Shown here one piece after another: positions 18,930 through 28,694 of a DNA stretch of 64,000 nt. The position numbers were made by a program, and so were the translations under genes. The stretch lies in assembly GCF_003122365.1 (NCBI RefSeq), contig NZ_CP029254.1, positions 2,614,501-2,678,500 of the forward strand. The letters run 5' to 3'. Position 1 is the first letter of the stretch, and each line of letters begins with the position of its first letter. The stretch comes from Streptomyces spongiicola. Lineage in GTDB: Bacteria; Actinomycetota; Actinomycetes; Streptomycetales; Streptomycetaceae. Under the pieces are notes generated by a model, which had not been told where the DNA came from, did no database searches, and saw nothing but the letters and a program-made list of their open reading frames with translations.

Positions 18930-19040
18930 TGTGTTGAGGGGAGTCGAACCCCCGCGTTGCTCTTCACGCTGCCACAGGTGGGTCGGAAAACCGCCGGCCC
19001 TCGGTGTGTGCACGCTTCCGAAGCTGCTACCCGCTCCACA
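18930..19040 (-). ncRNA. Possible tRNA-like RNA downstream of the DIP1984 gene
   Basis: On the minus strand, 23 bases after the DIP1984 stop, a D-arm-like hairpin (GGAGC, loop GGGTAGCA, GCTTC; about 19020-19037) is followed about 65 bases later by a tRNA-type T arm: GGGGG, loop TTCGACT, CCCCT (18937-18953). TGTG near 19040 can pair with CACA near 18930, giving a weak closing stem with mismatches inside. The middle is too long for a standard anticodon arm. The T loop is canonical; the rest is an incomplete match. It could be a tRNA-like ncRNA, a tRNA remnant or chance. Confidence 0.3.
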
Positions 19041-19063
19041 TCGTTCCGGCCCTGCCGGACCAG

Positions 19064-19534
19064 TCAGTCCAGCAAGTCGACCTCCCAGTTCGTACGCTGG
19101 ATCCGCACATCGACCTCGCGGATCTCCCGGGCCAGCGCATCCGCCTGACCGCGTAGTTCCGCGACCGGAAGCGCGGAGAGCATCATCAGCTCGGACCGAA
19201 GCTGCCGGCCGTACCCCCGATCGCCGGTACCCGCTGCCGCGTCCGCCGCCGCGGTGACCACCGAGTGACGCAACCGCAGGACATCCCGGCGTGCGAGGGC
19301 GTCGGTGAGCGTGCCCTCCGGGCCCATCTCCACGGAGGCGTTGGTGCGGTTGATCCGCCGGATCAACGTTTCCAGCGCGTCCAGCACCTCACCGGTCTCG
19401 GCCAACAGCCGGGCCGCGTCCTCGGAGGGCGTCTCGCCTTCCTGGTACCGCGCACTGCCGACGACGCGCGCGCGCAGTTGTTCCACGCGGCGCACCGCTT
19501 CCGCACGTTCTGCCAATGCCTCGGCAAGCTTCAC
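19064..19534 (-). CDS. DIP1984 family protein (septicolysin-like)
   Basis: A 156-residue, mostly helical coiled-coil protein of the DIP1984 family. Features typical of it: KLAEALAERAEAVRRVEQL at the start, EGETPSEDAARLL, LETLIRRINRTNAS (about 62-75), TLTDALARRDVLRLRHSV and a C-terminal DVRIQRTNWEVDLLD. Members are often annotated septicolysin, but no pore-forming activity can be inferred. No signal peptide or membrane segment is present. The GTG at 19534 has GGAGG-type purines about 8-14 bases upstream. A possible tRNA-like RNA follows on the same strand; function is unknown, and an RNA-related role is only a hypothesis. Confidence 0.85.
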   Translation of the reverse strand: MKLAEALAERAEAVRRVEQLRARVVGSARYQEGETPSEDAARLLAETGEVLDALETLIRRINRTNASVEMGPEGTLTDALARRDVLRLRHSVVTAAADAAAGTGDRGYGRQLRSELMMLSALPVAELRGQADALAREIREVDVRIQRTNWEVDLLD

Positions 19535-19563
19535 GACTCCGCCTCCCCCTCCGTGAGGTCGCA

Positions 19564-19577
19564 CGAGTATACGAGTG
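19564..19577 (-). promoter_or_regulatory. Possible -10 region within an ACGAGT direct repeat
   Basis: TATACT (reverse complement of 19566-19571) lies about 32 bases upstream of the DIP1984 GTG start and inside an ACGAGT-AT-ACGAGT direct repeat. AT-rich hexamers are rare in this GC context. No good -35 was found. Confidence 0.35.
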
Positions 19578-19620
19578 GGCACCGGCGGAAACGCATCCGG
19601 ATTTCGACCCGCCGGGGGCC

Positions 19621-19658
19621 GCCGGAGGCCGCCCTCACCCGCCGGGGCGGCCTCCGGC
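19621..19658. terminator. Perfect 13-bp inverted repeat downstream of rsmB
   Basis: Arms 19621-19633 and 19646-19658 pair perfectly around a 12-base loop, between the rsmB stop and the DIP1984 promoter region. It would end rsmB transcripts before the DIP1984 gene. Confidence 0.7.
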
Positions 19659-19815
19659 GGGTGAACACGGACAGCCGCTCGGGGCCAGAGAGCGCATGGG
19701 GACCCGACACGCCCCGCAGGACCGAACGAACGCCTCCGATCTGCGCGGTCTCGACCGTGGCCACGGTCGGTGAGACGCGGCCGCGAGAGGGGGAACCCAC
19801 CGCGGCGCCGCGCCG

Positions 19816-21243
19816 TCAGGCCGTGCGGCGCAGCAGTGCCAGATACATGGCGTCCGTGCCGTGGAGATGCGGCCACAGCTGGACGTCCGGGCCGTCGCCC
19901 AGGGCCGGTACGCCCGGCATCAGAGGGCGGGCGTCGATCCACTCGGCCCGGACCGGCCCGTGCTCCCCGAGCACGTCGTCGACGACCGCGCGGGTCTCGG
20001 CGGGATGCGGCGAGCAGGTGGCGTAGCCGACCACTCCGCCGACCCGGACCGACTCCAGCGCCTCACGGAGCAGGGCCCGCTGGAGCGGGGCGAATCCGTC
20101 CAGGTCCTCGGGGCGCCGCCGCCAGCGTGCCTCGGGCCGGCGGCGGAGCGCGCCCAGGCCGGTGCAGGGCACGTCGACGAGGACGCGGTCGAAGGCGCCC
20201 GGTCGCCAGGCCGGGCGGGTACCGTCCGCGGTCACCACCTGGTACGGGCCGGGATTGCCCGCCAGCGCCCGCTCGACGAGACGGGCCCGGTGCGGCTGCT
20301 TCTCGGCGGCGACCAGGGCGGCACCGCGCTCGGCGGCCAGCGCGCCCAGCAGGGCCGCCTTGCCGCCGGGCCCCGCGCACCCGTCCAGCCAGCGCTCGTC
20401 CGGGCCGTCCAGCGGCGCTGCCGCGAGGGCGAGCGCCACGAGCTGGCTGCCCTCGTCCTGCACTCCCGCGCGCCCCTCCCGTACAGGGCCGAGGGCGCCC
20501 GGCTCACCGCCCTCGGCGAGCCTCACGGCGTACGGCGACCAGCGTCCGGGCAGCCCGCCGTCCGCACCGAGCAGCGAGAGCAGCTCGCCCGCGGTCGACC
20601 GGCCCGGCCTGGCGACCAGCGTCACCTCGGGCCGTTCGTTGTCGGCCTCCAGCAGGTCCTCGATCCCGGCCCGCCCGCCGCCCAGCGCGTCCCACAGGGC
20701 AGAGACGACCCAGCGGGGGTGCGAGTGGACGACGGCGAGGTGGTCCTCGGGGTCCTCGTCGTAGGGCGGCGCGACCCGTTCCAGCCAGCCGTCGAGGTCG
20801 TTCCGCGAGATCCGGCGCAGCACGGCGTTCACGAACTTCGCGCGGCCGTCGCCGAGGACGACCCGGGCCAGCTCGACGCTCGCGGACACCGCGGCGTGGG
20901 TCGGGATGCGCGTGCCGAGCAGTTGGTGCGTGCCCAGCGACAGTACGTCGAGGACCGGCGGGTCGACCTCGCGCAGCGGCCGGTCGACGCACTCGGCGAT
21001 GATCGCGTCGTAGGTGCCCTGCCGACGCAGCGTGCCGTACACCAGCTCCGTGGCGAGCGCCGCGTCCCGGCTGTCGAAGTCGCCCTGTTCACGGGCCCTG
21101 CGCAGCAGCGGGGGCAGGACGAGGTTGGCGTAGGCGTCGCGCTCGTCCACCGCCCGCAGTGCGTCGAAGGCGAGGATCCGCACGGGATCCTTCTTCGGGG
21201 GCCGGTAGGACTGGGAGGGACGGCGACGGCTCTGCTGGCTCAA
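19816..21243 (-). CDS. rsmB: 16S rRNA (cytosine-967-C5)-methyltransferase RsmB
   Basis: A 475-residue RsmB/NOP-family RNA m5C methyltransferase. The N-terminal NusB-like RNA-binding domain (about 20-150) contains RILAFDALRAVDERDAYANL, and the C-terminal SAM-dependent domain has DGCAGPGGKAALLG (SAM loop). The two catalytic cysteines lie in VDVPCTGLGALRR and YATCSPHPAET. It methylates C967 of 16S rRNA. The start appears to be TTG at 21243 with GGAG a few bases upstream. It follows fmt on the same strand after an unusual 476-base gap filled with CRISPR-like repeats. Confidence 0.93.
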   Translation of the reverse strand: MSQQSRRRPSQSYRPPKKDPVRILAFDALRAVDERDAYANLVLPPLLRRAREQGDFDSRDAALATELVYGTLRRQGTYDAIIAECVDRPLREVDPPVLDVLSLGTHQLLGTRIPTHAAVSASVELARVVLGDGRAKFVNAVLRRISRNDLDGWLERVAPPYDEDPEDHLAVVHSHPRWVVSALWDALGGGRAGIEDLLEADNERPEVTLVARPGRSTAGELLSLLGADGGLPGRWSPYAVRLAEGGEPGALGPVREGRAGVQDEGSQLVALALAAAPLDGPDERWLDGCAGPGGKAALLGALAAERGAALVAAEKQPHRARLVERALAGNPGPYQVVTADGTRPAWRPGAFDRVLVDVPCTGLGALRRRPEARWRRRPEDLDGFAPLQRALLREALESVRVGGVVGYATCSPHPAETRAVVDDVLGEHGPVRAEWIDARPLMPGVPALGDGPDVQLWPHLHGTDAMYLALLRRTA

Positions 21244-21315
21244 AGGTGCTCCGCGTTCCGGAAAGGTCGAACCCCCTCAGCCTACGACGCCCGGCCGGGC
21301 ACCCCGACCCGTCCC

Positions 21316-21715
21316 CGCCGCGCCCGGGTCCGCGGGGGCCCCCGGCCGAAGCAGGCCGCGTTGACTTCGCCGCGCCCGCGCCCTGCGCGCGGGTACGGCC
21401 CCTTGCTCGCCAGCTCGCGAGCCTCGGCGAGCTGCCGCGCCGCGCGCGCGGGGACGGACCGTGCAGGCCACGCAGGCTCGTCGCTGGACGTGTCGAAGAC
21501 GATGCCGCGCCCCGCGCACGGGGACGGCCCGGCTGCCCCGGGGCCCCGCCCGTCCCGACGGCCCCGCCGCGCCCGCCCGCGGGGACGGCCCACACGATGA
21601 GCGCCACGACGGCCGCCTCAGCGACCGCCGCGACCGCCCGCGGGGACGGCGCCTGGGCCGCTTCTCCGCGCCCTTGGAGGGCGGCCCCGCCGCGCCCCGC
21701 CCGCGGGGAGGGTGC
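21316..21715. CRISPR. Degenerate CRISPR-like array (type I-E-like), no cas genes
   Basis: Between rsmB and fmt, six GC-rich elements of about 29 bp recur at 21373, 21432, 21502, 21563, 21624 and 21687, with a weaker one at 21316. Spacings are 57, 59, 70, 61, 61 and 63. Each has the core GCGGGGACGG (or one to two changes) preceded by a dyad like CCCCGCnnGCGGGG, as in type I-E repeats, whose period is about 61. The sequences between them differ. Repeat identity is well below that of a live array, so this is a relic or a look-alike. No cas gene lies in the window. Confidence 0.45.
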
Positions 21716-21719
21716 GCGC

Positions 21720-22652
21720 TCAGGAGCCGAGCGTCTCCCCGGGGGCGATCCGCACACCGCGCGCCCAGTCGGCGGCCCGCATCGGCTTCCTGCCCTGCGG
21801 CTGGACCCAGTGGAGTTCGACTGCGTGCGAACCGGTCCCGGCGTGCACGTGGTTCTTGCCCACCGAGAGCTCCCCGGGTGCCAGCTCCGCGCGGTCCGGC
21901 AGCGGCTGGACGCCGACCAGCTTGAGGCGCTCGCCGCGGAACAGCGTCCACGCACCGGGCGCGGGAGTGCAGCCGCGGACGAGGCGGTCGATGTGGAGGG
22001 CCGGGGTGTGCCAGTCCACGTGCGCGTCCTCGACCGTGATCTTCGGTGCCAGGCTGACCCCGTCGGGGGGCTGCGGCACGGCCTCGAGGGAGCCCTCCTC
22101 GATCCCGTCCATGGTCGCGGACAGCAGCCCGGCTCCCGCGAAGGCGAGCCGGGTGAGCAGGTCGCCGCTGGTGTCCGTCGGCCGCACCCGCTCGGTGATC
22201 ACACCGTAGACCGGGCCGGAGTCCAGCCCCTCCTCGATCCGGAACGTGGAGGCTCCGGTCGTCTCGTCGCCCGCGAGGATCGCGTGCTGTACCGGGGCGG
22301 CGCCGCGCCAGGCGGGCAGCAGCGAGAAGTGCAGATTGACCCAGCCGCGGGACGGGATGTCCAGTGCCCGCTTGGGGAGCAGCGCGCCGTAGGCGACCAC
22401 GGGGCAGCAGTCCGGTGCGATCTCGCGCAGCCGGGCGAGGAACTCCTCGTCCCGCGGCCGCGCGGGCTTCAGGACCTCGATCCCCGCCTCCTGCGCCCGC
22501 TGGGCGACCGGGCTGGCCACCAGGCGGCGGCCGCGGCCGGCGGGGGCGTCGGGGCGGGTGACGACCGCCGCCACCTCGTGCCGGCCGGAGGCGATCAGGG
22601 CGTCCAGGGCGGGGACGGCGACCTCGGGGGTGCCCGCGAAGACAAGTTTCAA
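21720..22652 (-). CDS. fmt: Methionyl-tRNA formyltransferase
   Basis: A 310-residue enzyme that formylates initiator Met-tRNA using 10-formyl-tetrahydrofolate. The N-terminal Rossmann domain starts [15 protein letters not shown]; the active-site signature is [16 protein letters not shown] (about 104-119) with the catalytic Asp in [10 protein letters not shown]-terminal OB-like domain follows. The start is taken as TTG at 22652: homology begins at KLVFAGT, and GAGG lies 8 bases upstream; ATG starts farther up add residues foreign to the family. Length matches the family norm of about 310. Confidence 0.95.
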   Translation of the reverse strand: MKLVFAGTPEVAVPALDALIASGRHEVAAVVTRPDAPAGRGRRLVASPVAQRAQEAGIEVLKPARPRDEEFLARLREIAPDCCPVVAYGALLPKRALDIPSRGWVNLHFSLLPAWRGAAPVQHAILAGDETTGASTFRIEEGLDSGPVYGVITERVRPTDTSGDLLTRLAFAGAGLLSATMDGIEEGSLEAVPQPPDGVSLAPKITVEDAHVDWHTPALHIDRLVRGCTPAPGAWTLFRGERLKLVGVQPLPDRAELAPGELSVGKNHVHAGTGSHAVELHWVQPQGRKPMRAADWARGVRIAPGETLGS

Positions 22653-22776
22653 TGGTAATACCTCGCTCTGTGTACCGGGGCGATCGCGCGACGCACCAGT
22701 GTATGGGGCGGGCCGACGGGGGGCGCGCGGACTGCCGCGCGCCCCGCGCATGTGCGCACGCACCTGCGGAGCGTGA

Positions 22777-23394
<618 letters not shown>

Positions 23395-23395
23395 C

Positions 23396-23470
23396 CCCTC
23401 CCCCGACCGCCCCGGCAGAACCCTCCCCCGACCGCCCCGGCAGAACCCTCCCCCGACCGCCCCGGCAGAA
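23396..23470. repeat. Three exact 25-bp tandem repeats
   Basis: Units at 23396-23420, 23421-23445 and 23446-23470 are identical (each begins CCCTCCCCCGACC). They start two bases after the stop codon of the upstream gene and precede the patchwork of gene fragments. Confidence 0.95.
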
Positions 23471-23515
23471 CCCCACCCACGGTGCGCCGGGGAGGTGGCG
23501 CGGGGGGCCGGGCCC

Positions 23516-23576
23516 CGGCCGCGTTCCGCGGTGGCTGCACCGCGGCGGCGCCGGGCCGCGCCTGCCAGGCGGCCTG
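23516..23576. repeat. 61-bp direct repeat, copy 1
   Basis: This matches 23915-23975 with one mismatch. Its right end abuts the point where the rseP fragment loses family resemblance. It is in the same orientation as copy 2. Confidence 0.9.
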
Positions 23577-23769
23577 TCGCCTTGATCCCGTACTCGGTCT
23601 CGCCCTTGTGACGCGACCAGATCGTGGGGCCGAATCCGACCATGTACTGGGGCACGCGGATGCCGAAGAGCTTGGCGGTGGAGAGATGTCCGAGCTCGTG
23701 CCAGGCAATGGAGAAGAGCAGCCCGACGGCGAAGAGCACTATGCCGAGGACCGTCAACAGAATCGTCAT
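23577..23769 (-). pseudogene. rseP: 5' fragment of rseP (site-2 metalloprotease, M50)
   Basis: The first 60 or so codons of an M50 membrane protease: an N-terminal membrane helix ([18 protein letters not shown]), the zinc-binding motif HELGH and [19 protein letters not shown], then KGETEYGIK. Homology stops abruptly near 23582 at the edge of a 61-bp repeat, so the second catalytic motif and the PDZ domain are missing. It cannot encode an active protease. Intact rseP, normally next to dxr, is presumably elsewhere in the genome. Confidence 0.85.
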
Positions 23770-23837
23770 GCGCGAGCCTCCGCTGTCGCCTTCTCCGCCG
23801 GTGCGGCCAGTTCCCGGGCGCGGGCGCGCGCCCAGGT
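23766..23837 (-). pseudogene. dxr: 3' fragment of dxr (DXP reductoisomerase)
   Basis: About 23 codons ([20 protein letters not shown] and the last three) end in a TGA that overlaps the rseP ATG by 4 bases. This is the layout of the dxr-rseP junction in Streptomyces. The piece therefore looks like a copied fragment of that operon junction rather than an independent gene. The dxr identification rests on a short C-terminus and on the rseP neighbour. Confidence 0.55.
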
Positions 23838-23914
23838 CTCCGGGTGCTCGTCGCGCACAACGCCGTCTTCGACTGGTCCATGATCGCCAGGGAGTACGCA
23901 CGGGCCGAGCACCT
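23838..23914 (+). pseudogene. Fragment of a DEDDh 3'-5' exonuclease (DnaQ-like)
   Basis: About 25 codons encode [19 protein letters not shown] and a few more residues, which is the Exo II motif (AHNAxFD) of DnaQ-type exonucleases. Exo I and Exo III are absent. The fragment runs on the strand opposite the rseP/dxr piece and ends where the second 61-bp repeat begins. Confidence 0.65.
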
Positions 23915-23975
23915 CGGCCGCGGTCCGCGGTGGCTGCACCGCGGCGGCGCCGGGCCGCGCCTGCCAGGCGGCCTG
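23915..23975. repeat. 61-bp direct repeat, copy 2
   Basis: Near-identical to 23516-23576. Together the copies flank a 338-bp segment made of pieces of at least two unrelated loci. Confidence 0.9.
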
Positions 23976-24370
23976 GCCCGGCGGCGGTGCGCCCCATGCG
24001 GAACCGGGCGGCTGGGGCAGCGCCGCGAAACGCCGCCGGTCACTCCCGCTCCGGGCCGCGCGGGCGGTGTCTGATGGCGTCCCGCCGGGTGGTGCAGGGG
24101 ATCGAGGCGACGGAAACCCGCAGTTCGCCGGCGGTGAATCGGCCGGATCGGACGTTCAGCCCGCTTCAGCGGGACGCTTCGCGGGCTGCCGCCTCCACGG
24201 AGATCGCCATGGGCCCGGAACCGGAACGCGGAGCACTCGCTCACCTACTCCACTTCGCGGGGCAACCTGCCGCGCCGTCCCGCACGGGCCGGGCGGCGCC
24301 GTCCCGAACCATCCCGGCCCGTCCCGCCCCTGTGCCCAGTGCCGTCCCCATGTCAGCCGGCGTCACGGCG
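23976..24370. other. Gap of about 395 bases before priA's 3' end
   Basis: GC-rich sequence with no recognised gene. The strand-minus frames here carry only low-complexity Arg/Gly/Ala text. The region separates the fragment patchwork from the priA stop codon. Confidence 0.55.
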
Positions 24371-26542
24371 TCAGCCGATGTCCGGCGGGTCCACCCGAAT
24401 GCGTACCGGATCGCCGCCCCCGCCCCGTGCCAGCCTCGCGGCCTGGGCCGACTTCAGCGCGGCGGCGAGTGCGGCGCCGCTCCCGGGCGGTACGCGCAGC
24501 AGGGCGCGCTCCCACGGCTCTCCCGGTGCCCGTCCCACCCGAGAAGCCGATGGAGGGTCACCCGGCCGTCGCGGTCGCCCCGGAGGAGGCGGCGGAAGGG
24601 GTACCGGCCCGAGCACCTCGGCGTCGTCGGGCAGGGACGCCGAGGCCAGGAAGTCCGCCACCGACTCCGCGCGCCCGGTCACCGAGGCCATCCGCGATAC
24701 CGGCGGGAACCCCAGCTCGGCGCGCTCCGCCAGCTCGCGCCGGGCATGGCCGGCCGGATCCCATCGCACCAGCGCCTGAACCGGGCGCAGCGTGGGTTCG
24801 GCGACCACGACGACCGTGCCGCCGTCCGCCTGGCTCCGCACCAGCGAGGCGGCCCCCGTCCAGCGCCGCAGCGCCTCCTCCCCCGCCCGCAGGTCGGGGC
24901 GCCCGAGCATGGCCCAGCCGTCGAGCAGCAGCGCCGCCGCGTAGCCGCCCTCGGCCACCGGTTCGGCGCCCGGTGTGCTGACCACCAGCGCGGGACGGGC
25001 GGGTACGGAGTCCAGCACATGGTCCCGCCCGGACGTCCGCACGGGGACGGCGGGAAACGCCCGCCCCAGCTCCTCCGCCGTGCGGCGGGCCCCCACGATC
25101 CGGGCGCGCAGCCGCGATCCGCCGCACTCGGCGCAGTGCCAGCCGGCGGCGTCCCGCCCGCACCAGCCGCATCCGAGGGCCTGCTCCCGCGGGGCCTCCA
25201 GCGGACCCGCGCAGTGGCCGCAGCGCGCGGGCGCCCGGCAGCGCTCGCAGGCCAGCCTCGGTACGTAGCCGCGACGGGGCACCTGCACCAGCACCGGCCC
25301 CGTCCGGAGGCCGTCACGTACCGTCCGCCATGCGAGCGTCGGCAGCCGGGCGGCCCGTGCCGCCTCGTCGCGGGCGAGATCGCCGTCGCCGACCGTGCGG
25401 ATCAGCGGCGCGGCACGGCGCACCTGCTCCCGGTCCGCGGCCAGCGGCCGTGCCCAGCCGGTCTCGACGAGCTGGGCGGCCTCCACCGTGCAGCTCACGC
25501 CGCCCAGCAGGAATCCGCAGTGCTCGTGCGCCGCGCGCAGCAGCAGCACTTCCCGCGCGTGCGGCAGCGGCGCGTGCTGCTCGCTGTGGCTGGAGTCCCC
25601 GTCGTCCCATATCGCGACCAGTCCCAGGTCACGGACCGGCGCGAACATCGCCGCGCGCGTCCCGACCACCGCTCGGACCGAGCCGCGCCGCACGGAGAGC
25701 CACTGCCCGTACCGCTTCTCGGGGCCGGCCTCCGCGGTGAGGACGGCGTGGCGGCCCGCGCCGAGGAGTCCGGTCAATGCCGCGTCCACCCGGGCCACGG
25801 CTCGCCCGTCCGGGACGACGGCCAGGGCGCCCCTCCCGGAGGCGAGGGTCGCGGCGACGGCCCCCGCGAGTTCGTCTGCCCACCGCGGTCCCGGCAGCGC
25901 CGTCCATACGGCTCTCGGCACGCCCCCGCCCGCCAGGGCGTTCAGAAAGGCCGGGCCCTGCTCGTACCGGGTCCAGGTGCGTGGCTCCGGCGGCGCCGGG
26001 GACGGCAGCGGAGCGGGCGACGGCCGGGACTCCGCTCGTGCGCTCCTGGGCGGCACGGCGAGCTGGAGCACGTCGGCGAGGCTGCCCGCGTACCGGTCCG
26101 CGACCGCCCTGGCCAGACCGAGCAGTCCGGGGCTGAGCACGGGCTCGGGTGAGACCACGCCCGCGAGGGCGGCGAGCGGGCCGGCGTAGTCGGAGTCGGC
26201 CCGTCGCTCGACGATGAACCCGTCGATCAGCCGGCCGCCTTCCCGGCGGCCCTCCCGGACCCGGTGGGACCCGGCGCCGAAGCGCACACGGACCCGCACC
26301 CCGGGCTGTGCGTCCTCGTCCAGTTCCTCGGGCACCGCGTAGTCGAAGTACTGGTCGAGGTGGAGTACGCCCTTGTTCACCACGACCCGGGCGACCGGCC
26401 GCTCCCCGGCGAGGGCGGCCCCTCGCCAGGTGCGCGGCCTGGCCCGCGGCCTGGCGGCCTTGCGTACGGTCTCCCGGATGAGCGCAAGCTGCTCCGGCGA
26501 ACCGTCCCCGGATCGCTCGGAGGCTTCGTCGGCGCTGCTCAC
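24371..26542 (-). CDS. priA: Primosomal protein N' (PriA), ATPase-deficient actinobacterial type
   Basis: A 723-residue PriA homologue involved in replication restart. The N-terminal DNA-binding domain includes VARVVVNKGVLHLDQYFDYAVPEEL; the zinc region carries paired cysteines (CERCRAPARCGHC, then CGWC and CAEC). The helicase core lacks the usual GxGKT Walker A, and the DEEH box is replaced by WDDGD, so it is probably not an active helicase, as is known for actinobacterial PriA. The GTG at 26542 is chosen because AGGA lies 8 bases upstream; another GTG at 26548 is possible. It follows metK on the same strand after a repeat-rich gap. Confidence 0.9.
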   Translation of the reverse strand: MSSADEASERSGDGSPEQLALIRETVRKAARPRARPRTWRGAALAGERPVARVVVNKGVLHLDQYFDYAVPEELDEDAQPGVRVRVRFGAGSHRVREGRREGGRLIDGFIVERRADSDYAGPLAALAGVVSPEPVLSPGLLGLARAVADRYAGSLADVLQLAVPPRSARAESRPSPAPLPSPAPPEPRTWTRYEQGPAFLNALAGGGVPRAVWTALPGPRWADELAGAVAATLASGRGALAVVPDGRAVARVDAALTGLLGAGRHAVLTAEAGPEKRYGQWLSVRRGSVRAVVGTRAAMFAPVRDLGLVAIWDDGDSSHSEQHAPLPHAREVLLLRAAHEHCGFLLGGVSCTVEAAQLVETGWARPLAADREQVRRAAPLIRTVGDGDLARDEAARAARLPTLAWRTVRDGLRTGPVLVQVPRRGYVPRLACERCRAPARCGHCAGPLEAPREQALGCGWCGRDAAGWHCAECGGSRLRARIVGARRTAEELGRAFPAVPVRTSGRDHVLDSVPARPALVVSTPGAEPVAEGGYAAALLLDGWAMLGRPDLRAGEEALRRWTGAASLVRSQADGGTVVVVAEPTLRPVQALVRWDPAGHARRELAERAELGFPPVSRMASVTGRAESVADFLASASLPDDAEVLGPVPLPPPPPGRPRRPGDPPSASRVGRAPGEPWERALLRVPPGSGAALAAALKSAQAARLARGGGGDPVRIRVDPPDIG

Positions 26543-26954
26543 AGCCACATTCCTACCAGACGGCACCGACAGTGCCCGGGCCCGCGGAACACCGTCCCGG
26601 TCAGCTGCGGCCGGCGGACGCGGAAGGGCACCGGACGCGAACGGCGAGCGGCGCGGCGACCCGGGCCGTGCACGCGGAACGGCCCGGCCCGCGAACGCCG
26701 AACAGCCCACGCGGGACGCCGAACGCCGAACAGCCGGCAGCCAACGCGGGACACCGAACGGCCCACGCGGGGCGGCGGGGGACCACGGCGCAGGGCGAGG
26801 GCGGGTGGGCCGGTCTCGCGCTCTCCGCCCTCGTCATGCGCCGGACGGCCGCGGGGAGCCGCGGCCGGCGCACGCGGGGCGGCGCACGGCCGGCGGGCAG
26901 GGGCCCGGACCTCTCGCGGCCCGGGACGACCTCCCGGCCCCATGGCCGGTCACA
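26543..26954. other. Repeat-rich gap between metK and priA
   Basis: This gap holds degenerate GAACGCCGAACAG and CACGCGGGAC units (about 26690-26780) and no gene. The right edge is a strong hairpin that ends metK transcription. Any priA promoter would lie here; none was clear. Confidence 0.6.
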
Positions 26955-26991
26955 CGGAACGCCCGGCCGGGAAACCCGGCCGGGCGTTCCG
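26955..26991. terminator. Perfect 17-bp inverted repeat downstream of metK
   Basis: Arms 26955-26971 and 26975-26991 pair perfectly around an AAA loop, about 100 bases beyond the metK stop. It is one of the strongest hairpins in the window and a likely terminator. Confidence 0.85.
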
Positions 26992-27088
26992 CACGAATGC
27001 CCACGGCCCGATCAGCACGACCTCGTGTCACGACGACCCCTGGAAACCGCTCCCGGGCGGCCTTGGTCCTCGCGTCGGGCGGTCGCCG

Positions 27089-28297
<1,209 letters not shown>

Positions 28298-28694
28298 AAC
28301 GCTCCCTGTGGTTGCAGCGGCTGCTGGCTGATCATTGGCGGACCGGCCGGGGGCTGCGCCCCACGTCGTTCCGCGGCACAGTTTATCGGGCACCGCCCTC
28401 GACCGGACCAGCGTCTCGCTCCCCGGTCGGCCAACCGTGGGCCGAATCACCCGCCACCCTGCCGCGGACGACGGCGAAGCACAGCCGAAAGGTCGGGTTT
28501 CGACGGATTTGACGGGCCTTTGCGCGGTGGGGGAAATTCATCCCGGACTCCCCGGGTCCCGGCGTGTCCGCCGGGACCCGACCGCGGGAAGCAGTGCCGC
28601 CTCCCATCCCGCCCGGGGCCGCGGATGCCGGGCCGCGGGAAAGGGCGGCGGGAACGGCCGCGGGAAAGGGCGGCGGGCGGCCCCACCGGAGATC
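28298..28694. other. Gap of about 400 bases between coaBC and metK
   Basis: This holds the metK upstream region and a 22-bp direct repeat (28631-28652 and 28656-28677, identical). No gene, riboswitch or clear promoter hexamers were recognised. Confidence 0.6.

Noticed and set aside
18930-19015. An ordinary tRNA gene
   Set aside because: The T arm is good, but no matching 7-bp acceptor stem or normal anticodon arm can be drawn at standard distances. Kept only as a tRNA-like candidate.
21316-21715. An active CRISPR-Cas locus
   Set aside because: Repeats are too divergent and no cas gene is present in the window.
23577-23769. A short functional membrane protein
   Set aside because: It is the exact start of an M50 protease cut after about 60 codons at a repeat boundary; no membrane-protease function is possible without the second half.
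28298-28694. A SAM riboswitch upstream of metK
   Set aside because: None of the conserved SAM-I or SAM-II core sequences is visible.
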